34,311 bases of DNA, from the IMG/VR virus record IMGVR_UViG_3300030329_005476, positions 1 through 34,311 of that record; one strand, 5' to 3'. The notes beneath the pieces are model-generated. The model was not told the DNA's origin and made no database searches. It saw nothing but the letters and a program-made list of their open reading frames with translations. Below, in pieces: positions 5,234 to 15,176 of the stretch. Position 1 is the stretch's first letter. Every line of letters begins with the position of its first letter. The translations under genes and the position numbers were made by a program. The DNA comes from a virus.

Positions 5234-8200
5234 GCGAAGAATATACTGATTTTTGCTTCCATATTGTTTTGTTGCCAATAAGTTTTTTAAGTCGTCTAAT
5301 TGAGTGTTGGTAGTTTTTTTCAGACTTTAATGCTTCTTTATATTCTTTGTTCCCAAGATTTTCTTTAATCCAGTTTAAGAACATCTTCTTTTTTGACATA
5401 TTTTTGCCTGTGCTTTCATCACTTATTTTTAAAGGATTCATTGAGGTTAGTGAGCCTTTTATAGCTGCAACCGCTTTTTTGTGTCTCCATTTAGGTGATG
5501 AGTTTATTTCTTCAAGCTCTGTCACAATGAAGTTGTAGGCTGCAAAATAATTATTTATAATTTCCTTATCATTCCCAAAATATAAAGCATTTTTTAAATC
5601 TCTATAATAGTATGTCCTTTCTGTATAAGCATCAACGCCAGGCTTTTTAAATGATGGATAGTCATCTGAAAATTGTTTTCTCCAATTGTTGACTTTTTTC
5701 ATTAACCTATATTCGTCAGTATTTTTATAAACAAGCTGGTCCCACTGGCTGTAAGCCACATTCGTTTTTAATGCCCAATTATTGATTGCACTTCCAAGGT
5801 CGTCTCTTCCAGAAATAAATTCATTAAAATACCTCAATCCCTCTCTTGCATTTCTTGCTATTACAGGTTGTGCAAGCGACTGAAACATTCCTTCATCATA
5901 AGGACTAAATAAAAATCCTGCTAATCCGAGGAATTCTGAGCGATATAAATACATTGTCATTTTATCTAACCCTGTTCCAGCTGATTCTGGTGGCTCTTTA
6001 TCAAACAATGCTTTATAAAAACCATATAATGCGAACCCTGACAATGAGTGCATTGCTAAAGCTCTTCCTAATGGTGCAAAATTCTTATGAGTCTTTATAG
6101 GCTTGTAGTAATTAATATATGAGTCCCATGTTGTTGAATAGGCCATTCTTTGGAATAATGTTAATGGTCTTCCAGTCCTTCCAGATGCCCAAAGGGGTAA
6201 TAGTGCAACCGAAGTTCCACCCTGAGCTGATACATGCGAAAAATGTCCTGCTTGCCTTATCAAGTATTCATATCTCCCTTCGTTCTTTGATGACTTGAAC
6301 GATAAGTTTTTAACTTCTTTTGACGTTAAAAATGCAATATCATCATCAGAAAACTTCCAAACATCTTTCATTAATCTTTTTGCATTTCTTAAACTGCTTT
6401 CCCCAAAAAGCCCCTTATTACCATGAAGTATATTTAATTGATTTTGAAAAAAAAGTTTTCCAGCTTCGTGAGATATAACTCTGTTAAAGTTTTCTGACTG
6501 GGTCATAAAATTCCACTTAAATAGTTTTTCCATTGAAACCCACCCAAGCTTTGCTTGCCCTAGCTCAAGGTGTTTTGCACCATATTCCAGTATCCCTTTT
6601 TCTCTAGCCTCACTCCAGACACTTTTATCAAAAAGCTTAATAATCCCTTTTCCTGTATTTATAAATCCAAAAGAAGCTATTGCTCTAGGAATCCCAATCA
6701 TCATGTTCTTAAGACCTGAGGTTGGAGATGATAGTCCTGAGGCAGCAGAGAAATGAGATAATTTTGCAAGGCCTGAATGCATCTCTGAAAGAAGAGGGTC
6801 TTCTCCTTTAAATCCAATTGTTCTTTGTATCGACTTTAAGGCATAGGCTCCAAGGTCTCTGCTTTGCATCATGGTCTCTACTTTATTAATACCTGATTCA
6901 GATAATTTATATTTGCCTCCAAGGCCAGTATATTCAGGGAAAAATCTCACTGTTGCAAGATACTTGCTCATAGTCATAACATATGGTTCAATAGTAGAAG
7001 ATATATCAGTCTCGTAAACCCTTATAGTCTTATCTTTTCCTGTTTTCATATCAGTAATTGTGATAAACTCATCTATTAGCGGGCCTCTTTCCATAAGGTG
7101 TTTGTTTTTTACTTTATGATGCTTGTGTGTAATCATCTTAAGAACATCTTCAGCAACACTATTTCTAAAGTCAACATCCTCAATAAGTCTTTCTCTTTCT
7201 TTAGCTAGTTCGGCCCCCTCCTTACCAGTCTGTTCAGCCTTTTTCTTTGCAGCTTGTTTAATATTTTTATCTATTAATCCTTCTAAATTTTCTGCATTTT
7301 TTCCAGAAACAAAATATTCAAGAGCATCTTTTGTAATTCTTCTTGAAAAATATCCTTCAACAAATTTTTCATGAAATTCTTTTTCAAACTGACGATATTC
7401 AGCTCTATTAGTAACATTCTTAACTTCTTTTTTTAATCCTTTCCAATAAAAATTCATAAGCTGAGCATGAATCTTTTTAGCTCTACCTTCTTTGGTTTTA
7501 ATTAATTCGTCTTTAGTGTTGTGCTTTATTTCTTTGCCATTTACATCTTTAAGTCTTCCGTAAAAATTCAACTCTTCTTGAGTCATTCCTTTTATAGCTT
7601 TTTTATTCTTATTACCACTATCTTTTATCATTTTCTCTACTCTCTCAGAATCAAACATCCATACAAAAGATTTTTGTTTTTTTGTTAATAAGCTTTTGAT
7701 ATTAGATATAGAAACATCCCCATAACCTTTATATATATTATTTGCAACAACATCAAACTTTAAAAGCCTTTCTGCAATAGCCTTACCAGCATTGCCTCCA
7801 TATTTTTGAAGAACATAATATGTTGGGAGAACAGCTCTTTGAAGTCCAAAAGGAATTTTAAATCCTGATAAAACTTGAGCGTGGGTTTGACTTGAAGTTA
7901 TTTGCTTGGTAGCGCTGCCCTCTGACATTACTGCCAATGCAAATTCTGCTTTGCCAGATTTTGTTAATTTATTGTAATTAGCATCATATCGAGTTTGTTT
8001 CAAGCTTTGAGTTATTGAACGTGCATCTTCCTTTGTTAACTGATAATAGGTTACAAGCTCATCAAGGAAAGTTGTTTTTCCTTTACTTGCCTTAGATTTT
8101 TCATAAGCCTTATTAGTTCCCTCTAACCAGTCAACCCATCCATTAACAGCTCCATCCGTCCAATCTTTTTCCTTACCTTTTCCTTTCTTGGATATATCAT

Positions 8201-11200
8201 TAAGCTCTCTTCCAATGTCAAGAATTTCTCTTCCAACAGATGATTCAAGTTTTTTATCTAAATCTTTAGCTCTTTTAAGGTTTGGTGGTTTTTGCTTAGT
8301 GTCTTTTTGATAATGAGTCTCCATTCGACTTATATGATTTGCGATTTTTCTTCCTGTTGGAATGTTGCCCTTAACAACTCTTCTGCTTAAAAGATACGCA
8401 ACATCTTCCTTGCCTGCCATTCCAAATATATCTTTAAGCCTTGCATTGAACGCTTTTACCCAGCTTTTTGCCTTACTTATTAAACTTTTATTTGTAAGCT
8501 GATTTGTGGCTAATTCTCCAATTCTTTGAACAAGTGCTTCCTCGCTTCCAAACATTTTTTCACCTCTCTTAATAAGAGATTTGTCTATCTTGCTTCCAAA
8601 TGCTCTAAGCACATCAACAACATAGTGCGATACTTCGTGAGGAATTGTGTCAGGCTTAACCTTTCCTTCAGCTATTTTAATTGTATGTCCTTCAATTTGA
8701 CCAAGAACTTTTTCACCGCCTTTCTTTTTTAGCTTTTGATTAAGTATTATTTCAAGGTCTCCGTAAGCTTTTTTCCTTCTTGATGAGCCTTCAAGTATAA
8801 GTTCCTTCATTGATTGCTGCTCTTCAAGCCCAATCTCCATTTTCTCTTTAACTTTTCCAGTGTCAACTTGAGTTTTTCTTTTACCAACTGGTTTTTTAGG
8901 ACCTACGCTCCTGTCTAATAAAACAATATCTTTTAAAGGTACACCATTCTTTTCGCCTTTAAAGTAAATAAGCGTTTCTTCACCCTTTTGCTCTATTTTA
9001 CTAATTTCTTTAAATGGCTTAAGTTTAACTTTACCACCACCTTTTCCAGGATTATAAAATCTTGCTGCTTTTTCCCCTACCTTAGGCATTCTTTTTTCTT
9101 TTACCATGCCCTTACCCAAAAAAGGTGAGCCCTTAAGCTTATATAATACTCTAATTTCTGGAGCATCTTTTTTAGTTTTTGGAATTTCCTTTTTAACTGG
9201 CACTGAAGCCTCATAATCTTTTCGGTGTTCTTTCTGACCCCTTAAATCAGCCTGTTCTCTTTTTCCTTGTCTTTCTCCTTCAAATTCCCTTCTCATTAAT
9301 GACATGGGTTGAACACCTTTGGTTGCGGATTCTCCATCAGGAAGCTTTACCCTTTTCTTAAAAGGAACATATTCTCCTGTAGCTCTGTCGTAAACTTGAG
9401 GCTGAATATTTTCAGGAATATCTTTATAAATTTCTCTAAAAAGTCTATTTCCCTGGGTGGTTCCCTTGGCAGAGCCAAACTCAAATAATTTATCTCCTGT
9501 CTTTAGCCCTTTTCTTTTCATTAACTCTTTTATTTTTGCAACAGTTTCTGAAGAAAGCGTAATGTTTCTATATTCTTTTCCAGGAGCTCCTAGAGTAAGT
9601 TCTCCAGTATATAAAAGTTTTTTTGTTATCTTTATTCCAAATGGAGTTTCGCCAGGCCTCATGCGTGCCCCATCCATTACCTCAACAATAACATGAGCTT
9701 CATAAGAAGAGACCTTTTTCCCATCAATCTCATAAACTTTATCGCTTTTTTCAAGGATTTTGGACATCCCTCCTTCACCTACAATAGAATCCCTTCCTCC
9801 AGGAATTGTTATTGTTTTTCTTCCAATAACATGTCTTGTTCCTGCTTTAAGAAGGGGATTAAACCCAAGCACATCTGAAAGCCTGTTGTTTCCTCCATGT
9901 GTTTCATGTACCCCAAAAATATCAGCAAGGCTTTGGTATATTTTCTCGTATTTAGACTTAGCTTTATGTGAAGCTTCTTTATTCCCCCCAAAATGTTTAT
10001 CAACAGATGTTGCCTTGATGAGCTTTCCTGTTGATTTTGATACAATTTCAAAGCCAAGCTTGCTGTTTAAGTAGTCACGAATATGTATTTCAAATTCTTC
10101 TTTTGTAAGGTTTTTAACATTTTTTACACCCTTCTTATCCTCTATAAATTTAAATAAATCTACAGCCTCTTGAAGTGCTTGGGGCCCAATATCTTTTCTT
10201 TTTTGGTTTACAATGGCATCACCAATAATTTTTGAGTTTTCTGAGCTTAAATTAGCTTTATTAATAATATTTGCTCTATTTTCTTCGGTTTTCTTTCTTT
10301 TTTCTCCAAGATTCAAGCCTGATTCATCGGTTTTGTCAAGAAATTTTTCAACTCTTTTATCTGTATCTATAATTTCATAGTCTACCCCTTTTTCGCCTGA
10401 GGCCACATCTCTTTCATGTTTTTTCTTTGCCCTATCAGATTCAAATATAAAGCCAATAACATCTTCTCTATTGGTTATTTTTCCATCAACTTCCTTAATC
10501 CCTGCTACCTCATACTTTTTTGCTTTAGCCCTTATATCTGCGTCAGACCAAGTTTCTTTTGCTTGTTCTCTAGTGGCTCCCCCAACAGTTTTTTCTTGAG
10601 TTGTTGTTTGGTTTCTAAATTCTCCAAATTTTTCTTTTATCTTCTTTTCAACTTTCTGCATCTCAACAATATTTTCATTAATTTCTTTTTGAAGCTCTGG
10701 GTCTTTTGTATTCTTTTCAAGCTTTTTAAGGGTTTGAATTCTTTCAATTAAACCATTGTTAAGATTAACAACCGATTCAGCTAGCGCCTGCGAAGAAGGG
10801 TAGCCTTCACGTTCAGCTATTTCTGCAAGCTCTTTATCCGATTTTAAGTTGCCATCCTTGTCAAACATTTTTTCTTTATTTTTATGAAAATCTTTGAGTA
10901 TATCGTGCTCTGCCTTAGGAGCAGATTCATTTCTGATTGAGCTTTCTTCTGACTTACCAACTTCTTTATCCACCTCTCTTGATTCAATTCCTTCATCTCT
11001 TAAGGATTCTTGAGTTTCTTTTAATGCTTCGTTGGTTTTCTTTTCTTTCCAATCACTATAATCTTTTGTGGCTTTAGCGTAAGTCTCATTCCATTTTTCC
11101 ATTCCTTTCTTGGTTAAAATTCCTTGAGTCTTTAATGCACCGAATAGCCCTACATTTCGAGCAAATGTATGAAGTATTTCCTTTCCTTGTATATCTTCTC

Positions 11201-12197
11201 CAGCATGAACTCTTTCAGCAAGCTCAACACCACTAAATAAAGAGCCCTCTGCAACAACTTGACCAGGAAGTCCAACAACACCTCTTGATACCAAGTAATC
11301 TTTTAACCCTAAATCATCAAACTTTTTACCACCAGCCTTATTAAACATAGATGCCTGAATAGCTCCCATACCACCACCAATAGCTCCAGTAGCAGCACCT
11401 AACATGCCTCCATGAAACGCTCCCCAAGCAGCACCTTCCATAAAATTCTTGCCTTCAATCTCATAATTCATTCCTGTAATGGCAGCCTCATATAAAGAAA
11501 GAACAGGTGCTTGTTGAATACCGCCATATAAAGCTTTATGACCTTTTGACAAGACATCCATAACTGCTTTGTCGCCCAAAGGCATATAAGAGTTTTGAGC
11601 TTTTTTAACAAGCTCTCCAACAGGCTTTCCTTTAATTCCTACCTCAGCTGCTTTTTCTGCTACAGTTTTTCCAATCTTTCTTTGGCTTGACCTTATGGCA
11701 ACTTCTGTTGCAGCTTTTTGCTGAGCTCCTTGAAAAAGTCCTTTTTTAAGAGCAGCATTAGCAACTTTACCACCAATAAATCCACCTGCTCCCATTGTAA
11801 GGACATCTAAAGGCATTAAAAACGAAACCACACTAGCCCCAATATCTTGTAAAATACTAAAGTCAGATTCATCTACATCATATCTTGATTCGCCTGTGAG
11901 TAATTTTTCTGCTGTTCCTGTTAAAGACCTATTATAAGCAGCCTTCATGAAATCATATGAATTGTCATCAATCCACCAGTCTGCTAGGTTTGCAAAAAAC
12001 CCAAGGTCTTCAGTCTTTTTTTGTGTTTGTTGAGGCATTTGGTAGGCTTCTTCTTGCCATATTGCGCCTGTAGGAATTGCTTCGCCTTTCTTGTCTAGTT
12101 CCCAATAAAGAACATCATCAGGCATATACCTATAGTATTCTGGCCCTTCTTGTCTTGCTTTTTGTAAATATTTTTTTGTCTGTTGACTTATTGCCAT
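5223..12197 (-). CDS. Giant (2324 aa) internal/ejection protein with recombinase-like and zinc-peptidase domains
   Basis: The last gene of the late operon, probably packed in the head and injected with the DNA. Visible parts: a glycine-rich hydrophobic segment at 115-150 and another at 252-280, suited to membrane insertion; a charged helical region at 360-640; a tyrosine-recombinase-like region at about 650-1000 (core-binding helices, then MRPGE with R847 and E850, K874, R969, Y995); a zinc-peptidase motif HEVSH (H1187, E1188, H1191) with E1219/E1220 as possible third ligand; then about 1000 residues of mostly helical sequence with hydrophobic patches. Mixed enzyme domains in one long chain recall phage polyvalent proteins. 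No Shine-Dalgarno site precedes its ATG, 4 nt after the previous stop. No lysozyme motif was found. Confidence 0.75.
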   Translation of the reverse strand: MAISQQTKKYLQKARQEGPEYYRYMPDDVLYWELDKKGEAIPTGAIWQEEAYQMPQQTQKKTEDLGFFANLADWWIDDNSYDFMKAAYNRSLTGTAEKLLTGESRYDVDESDFSILQDIGASVVSFLMPLDVLTMGAGGFIGGKVANAALKKGLFQGAQQKAATEVAIRSSQRKIGKTVAEKAAEVGIKGKPVGELVKKAQNSYMPLGDKAVMDVLSKGHKALYGGIQQAPVLSLYEAAITGMNYEIEGKNFMEGAAWGAFHGGMLGAATGAIGGGMGAIQASMFNKAGGKKFDDLGLKDYLVSRGVVGLPGQVVAEGSLFSGVELAERVHAGEDIQGKEILHTFARNVGLFGALKTQGILTKKGMEKWNETYAKATKDYSDWKEKKTNEALKETQESLRDEGIESREVDKEVGKSEESSIRNESAPKAEHDILKDFHKNKEKMFDKDGNLKSDKELAEIAEREGYPSSQALAESVVNLNNGLIERIQTLKKLEKNTKDPELQKEINENIVEMQKVEKKIKEKFGEFRNQTTTQEKTVGGATREQAKETWSDADIRAKAKKYEVAGIKEVDGKITNREDVIGFIFESDRAKKKHERDVASGEKGVDYEIIDTDKRVEKFLDKTDESGLNLGEKRKKTEENRANIINKANLSSENSKIIGDAIVNQKRKDIGPQALQEAVDLFKFIEDKKGVKNVKNLTKEEFEIHIRDYLNSKLGFEIVSKSTGKLIKATSVDKHFGGNKEASHKAKSKYEKIYQSLADIFGVHETHGGNNRLSDVLGFNPLLKAGTRHVIGRKTITIPGGRDSIVGEGGMSKILEKSDKVYEIDGKKVSSYEAHVIVEVMDGARMRPGETPFGIKITKKLLYTGELTLGAPGKEYRNITLSSETVAKIKELMKRKGLKTGDKLFEFGSAKGTTQGNRLFREIYKDIPENIQPQVYDRATGEYVPFKKRVKLPDGESATKGVQPMSLMRREFEGERQGKREQADLRGQKEHRKDYEASVPVKKEIPKTKKDAPEIRVLYKLKGSPFLGKGMVKEKRMPKVGEKAARFYNPGKGGGKVKLKPFKEISKIEQKGEETLIYFKGEKNGVPLKDIVLLDRSVGPKKPVGKRKTQVDTGKVKEKMEIGLEEQQSMKELILEGSSRRKKAYGDLEIILNQKLKKKGGEKVLGQIEGHTIKIAEGKVKPDTIPHEVSHYVVDVLRAFGSKIDKSLIKRGEKMFGSEEALVQRIGELATNQLTNKSLISKAKSWVKAFNARLKDIFGMAGKEDVAYLLSRRVVKGNIPTGRKIANHISRMETHYQKDTKQKPPNLKRAKDLDKKLESSVGREILDIGRELNDISKKGKGKEKDWTDGAVNGWVDWLEGTNKAYEKSKASKGKTTFLDELVTYYQLTKEDARSITQSLKQTRYDANYNKLTKSGKAEFALAVMSEGSATKQITSSQTHAQVLSGFKIPFGLQRAVLPTYYVLQKYGGNAGKAIAERLLKFDVVANNIYKGYGDVSISNIKSLLTKKQKSFVWMFDSERVEKMIKDSGNKNKKAIKGMTQEELNFYGRLKDVNGKEIKHNTKDELIKTKEGRAKKIHAQLMNFYWKGLKKEVKNVTNRAEYRQFEKEFHEKFVEGYFSRRITKDALEYFVSGKNAENLEGLIDKNIKQAAKKKAEQTGKEGAELAKERERLIEDVDFRNSVAEDVLKMITHKHHKVKNKHLMERGPLIDEFITITDMKTGKDKTIRVYETDISSTIEPYVMTMSKYLATVRFFPEYTGLGGKYKLSESGINKVETMMQSRDLGAYALKSIQRTIGFKGEDPLLSEMHSGLAKLSHFSAASGLSSPTSGLKNMMIGIPRAIASFGFINTGKGIIKLFDKSVWSEAREKGILEYGAKHLELGQAKLGWVSMEKLFKWNFMTQSENFNRVISHEAGKLFFQNQLNILHGNKGLFGESSLRNAKRLMKDVWKFSDDDIAFLTSKEVKNLSFKSSKNEGRYEYLIRQAGHFSHVSAQGGTSVALLPLWASGRTGRPLTLFQRMAYSTTWDSYINYYKPIKTHKNFAPLGRALAMHSLSGFALYGFYKALFDKEPPESAGTGLDKMTMYLYRSEFLGLAGFLFSPYDEGMFQSLAQPVIARNAREGLRYFNEFISGRDDLGSAINNWALKTNVAYSQWDQLVYKNTDEYRLMKKVNNWRKQFSDDYPSFKKPGVDAYTERTYYYRDLKNALYFGNDKEIINNYFAAYNFIVTELEEINSSPKWRHKKAVAAIKGSLTSMNPLKISDESTGKNMSKKKMFLNWIKENLGNKEYKEALKSEKNYQHSIRRLKKLIGNKTIWKQKSVYSSLNL

Positions 12198-12201
12198 TTA
12201 T

Positions 12202-14214
12202 TTAATATGTTGCAACATCTTGCACTTTTTGTATAGCCGAAGCTTGGTTGTCCAATACCGATTTCATAAGACTTTCATAAAATTCTAAAGCAGATAAAAG
12301 ATGATGCTCTGTCTTAAAGTTGCCTGTAGCATAATGTTTAGCCATATTTCCTTCTCGGTAACTTCCACCTAGATTATTCCATCCAAGCCACTTTTCACCA
12401 TACTGTTTTTCTTTAGCTCTAAGAATTTTCCATGCATCAGTTCCCTCCAGACCTATATCTTTAAGTTGAGACATCTCAAATTTAACTTTATTATATTTTT
12501 CAGTATCTTCATCATAAACCTTTTTCATTTCTAAAAGCTCTTTATAGGAAATCCCTTTAATAGGTGCTTCTGGGTCAAGCTTTTCATTCGTATTGAAAAT
12601 TTTATTTCTAAGGTTAACTACTGTAAATTTGTCTGCTCCTCTTTGAGAATTCACATAATCATCACCCTTTGAATGATGCCATTTATAAATATTGTCCCAA
12701 TCTGTTTTCTTAAATGGCCCTGGATAACTTCTTGTAATTTGTGTTTTCCATATATCTGTAGGCATTAAATTTTCTTTTTGAAGATTTTCGGCAGACAGGT
12801 CTGGCCACAAGTCCTTTACTCCAAGTTTTCCGCTTGAAGCATCTATAATATTAAAATATTGCTCTCCACCATATTCTACCTTATCTATAACTTCTTTAAT
12901 TTGATTATAGTGACTTGTCATTTGTTTTAAAGGTTTCTTTAAATGGCTTTTACCTTCTGGGAAATCTTCAATATTTTTTTCATAGTTCCCCTTTGAAGTA
13001 TCTGCTTTAATTAAATCAGATTGAGAAAAATCGATTCCAGTTTCCTCTTCTGTTTCTGTTTCTGTACCAGTGATAATTTGGTCCTTAAGGTCAACCGAAT
13101 AATCAGGGACAGTTATGCCAAGACCTTCAAGTATATCTATCTCATGTTTATCTTTGTAAGCAGTATTGTATCTATTGGCTTCTCCAAGATAGAAAAACTT
13201 TTGAGCCTGAAGGGATTTTGTATATTCTCTTGCTTCCGCAACCTTATTTTCAAGGTCCTGTCCTGTACGACCTTGCCTTACATAATAATTTCTTATATCT
13301 GCCTCAGAGCCAACTTTAAATGTCTCTCTTTCTGTGCCAAGGTCTTCATCTCCTTCCAATGTATAAAGCCCTAACCTAAGAATGGTATCAAAATGCTTGT
13401 ATTGTTCTCCTAGCTTATATATTTGGTCTCTATTCTTCCCATCCATCCACTCAATTTCTTTAAGATTTCTATTATTCCATTGTTGAATTTTTAATGGATT
13501 TGGAGTTTTTAAATTTTGTTGTAAAAATTTTTGTTCATTTGGAGATATTCTTCCATCATCGAGAGCTGATACGGAAGAAAGTAATACATTTTCAAGTTCA
13601 AGATATTTTTTTGCAAGATATGGATTATTTCTATTGATTCTTTCGCCATGCCTGCCCATGAAGTCTCTCATATTGGTTCCATAGCTTTGATAAACACCTA
13701 TAAGCTCTTGCTCTTTCTCTGCTCTTGTTTTTTCTCCCCAATTAGCTTTCGCATAAGCATCTTTATCGGCTTGGGTTTCTAACGACCCATGCTGTGCAAG
13801 TTGCCCAACAAGGTCATATGCTTGATTAGGAAGAGCATCAATATTGCCAATCATAGTATCGTAATGATTTAAGTTTTCTGAGTGCTCCTTTAATTTCGTT
13901 TCAGTTATCCCAAACATATCCATAACATCTGCGCTCATTCTATTTAAATTATTTTTCTTATACTCAGTGATTTTATTTCTCATATTTGCAATAGATTCAG
14001 CACTATAATTAGACTCAAAGCCTTCTGTGAGAGCTGATAAAAACGAAGTTTGGGTGGAATCTCTATAGCTCTTGTTTCTACGAACCCCTGAAGCAATTTC
14101 TCCTCCAATGCCCAGAACTTGCATAAGATTCTTCATTGATGATGATTCCTTAAACCCACTTTTCTTAGGTCGTCTGAATTGAGATTCGTACTGATTTCCA
14201 AAATTATTTGACAT
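12202..14214 (-). CDS. 670-residue probable internal virion protein
   Basis: Unrecognised family. The protein opens MSNNFGNQYESQFRRPKKSG, an N-terminus related to those of the two genes upstream (MSNGFNNPY), then a short hydrophobic patch (LMQVLGIGGEIASG, about 30-43), long helical regions with many charged residues, and an acidic T/E-rich linker near residue 400 (TETETEEETG). Its place between the paralogous pair and the giant protein suggests a component of the ejected core. AGGAAA sits 8 nt before the ATG in a 34-bp block identical to that before the 304-aa gene. No catalytic motif is visible. Confidence 0.6.
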   Translation of the reverse strand: MSNNFGNQYESQFRRPKKSGFKESSSMKNLMQVLGIGGEIASGVRRNKSYRDSTQTSFLSALTEGFESNYSAESIANMRNKITEYKKNNLNRMSADVMDMFGITETKLKEHSENLNHYDTMIGNIDALPNQAYDLVGQLAQHGSLETQADKDAYAKANWGEKTRAEKEQELIGVYQSYGTNMRDFMGRHGERINRNNPYLAKKYLELENVLLSSVSALDDGRISPNEQKFLQQNLKTPNPLKIQQWNNRNLKEIEWMDGKNRDQIYKLGEQYKHFDTILRLGLYTLEGDEDLGTERETFKVGSEADIRNYYVRQGRTGQDLENKVAEAREYTKSLQAQKFFYLGEANRYNTAYKDKHEIDILEGLGITVPDYSVDLKDQIITGTETETEEETGIDFSQSDLIKADTSKGNYEKNIEDFPEGKSHLKKPLKQMTSHYNQIKEVIDKVEYGGEQYFNIIDASSGKLGVKDLWPDLSAENLQKENLMPTDIWKTQITRSYPGPFKKTDWDNIYKWHHSKGDDYVNSQRGADKFTVVNLRNKIFNTNEKLDPEAPIKGISYKELLEMKKVYDEDTEKYNKVKFEMSQLKDIGLEGTDAWKILRAKEKQYGEKWLGWNNLGGSYREGNMAKHYATGNFKTEHHLLSALEFYESLMKSVLDNQASAIQKVQDVATY

Positions 14215-14240
14215 TAATGTTTTCCTATATATTTATTATG
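14207..14240. repeat. Direct repeat, copy 1 (start region of the 670-aa gene)
   Basis: This 34-bp block is identical to 15143-15176. On the minus strand it covers the ribosome binding site (AGGAAA), spacer and first three codons of the downstream gene. It marks the edge of the tandem gene duplication. Confidence 0.9.
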
Positions 14241-15150
14241 GTTTTTTTCGCTCCTCAAGAAGTTCTTTGTATCCCATTATTTGAGATAAAATATCCTTGC
14301 CTGCGGAAGCCTTTTGTTTAAGTATAGATTCTAATATTTTACCAATTGATGAGCTAAATGCTTTATCCGCCATTCTTCTTTGTATCTGGGGAGCTGCTGA
14401 AGCCGCAAATCCTCCTGTCACATCCTTTGCAAGACTGTCAAGAAGATTGTAAGTAGCCCCTTCCTTAACGTCTTCTAGAATAGGTTCGTAATATGCATCT
14501 CCTTGACGTTCAATAACATCAAGGTTTAAAGCATTGACCTCGCTTGGGTCTATCCCTGCCCCTTCCTCAAAACCACCCATAACATTTAACGCATGTGCAA
14601 TGCTGTCTGGGTCAAAAAAATCAATAGCACCTGGACCCTTAATTCCTAAGTTAATACCAGCTATATCAGGTGTACTGGTTAAATAATAATTACTCCCATA
14701 ATAAGGGTCGACTGAATATCTATAAGTGTCAAGTTCCCCTGATTCTTCCAAGGCAGCACGAAGTGCGCCTTCATCTTCGGCTCCTTGATGAATAAATTCA
14801 CCTCTCCAATTAGGGTCAACTGCTCCGAAATCAAGAAAATAATCTCCAAAGACTCTATCAAGAGCATCTGACGCTATATGCCCTAATCCCGAATAGTCAT
14901 AAGTTTGAAATCCTTCTGGAGCCATGCCTGTTATATAATCTAAAGAATCAGGCCTAAAACCCGTTCCTGAGGTATACATATCTGCCACATTAACTTCATA
15001 TGGGTCATAACCATATGTATATTCCCACTTACCTTGTCCTGCAGAACCTCTTTTTACTCTAGATTTAATTCTTTGAGTATCTCCATGGAAGATAAGGTCG
15101 TCTAAACCTATCTCTGTTCTTGCGTATGGGTTGTTAAATCCGTTTGACAT
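14236..15150 (-). CDS. 304-residue virion protein, paralogue of the next gene upstream
   Basis: It is clearly a paralogue of the 312-residue protein at 15172-16110. Both start MSNGFNNPY, share RGSAGQGKWEYTYGYDPY near residue 40, share IDFFDPDSIA and EEGAGIDPSEV in the middle, and share SSIGKILES and SQIMGYKELLEE at the end, while residues about 95-165 differ. Acidic and rich in Y, D and G, it looks structural. The C-terminal third is helical. Its operon position points to the internal core or tail hub. The start lies in a block repeated before the 670-aa gene. Function not recognised. Confidence 0.65.
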   Translation of the reverse strand: MSNGFNNPYARTEIGLDDLIFHGDTQRIKSRVKRGSAGQGKWEYTYGYDPYEVNVADMYTSGTGFRPDSLDYITGMAPEGFQTYDYSGLGHIASDALDRVFGDYFLDFGAVDPNWRGEFIHQGAEDEGALRAALEESGELDTYRYSVDPYYGSNYYLTSTPDIAGINLGIKGPGAIDFFDPDSIAHALNVMGGFEEGAGIDPSEVNALNLDVIERQGDAYYEPILEDVKEGATYNLLDSLAKDVTGGFAASAAPQIQRRMADKAFSSSIGKILESILKQKASAGKDILSQIMGYKELLEERKKP

Positions 15151-15176
15151 TAATGTTTTCCTATATATTTATTATG
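15143..15176. repeat. Direct repeat, copy 2 (start region of the 304-aa gene)
   Basis: Identical over 34 bp to 14207-14240. It includes the first codons, ribosome site and upstream spacer of the 304-residue gene, ending at the stop region of the 312-residue gene. Confidence 0.9.

Noticed and set aside
8526-10751. Plus-strand open frames opposite the giant gene (for example 10416-10751 and 9760-10074)
   Set aside because: They translate into F/L/S-rich, low-sense sequences that mirror the K/E-rich minus-strand protein, and lack ribosome sites.
12207-12218. Perfect 12-bp palindrome ATGTTGCAACAT near the end of the 670-aa gene
   Set aside because: It is explained by coding for the last residues (D-V-A-T), is short, and no second copy was noticed.
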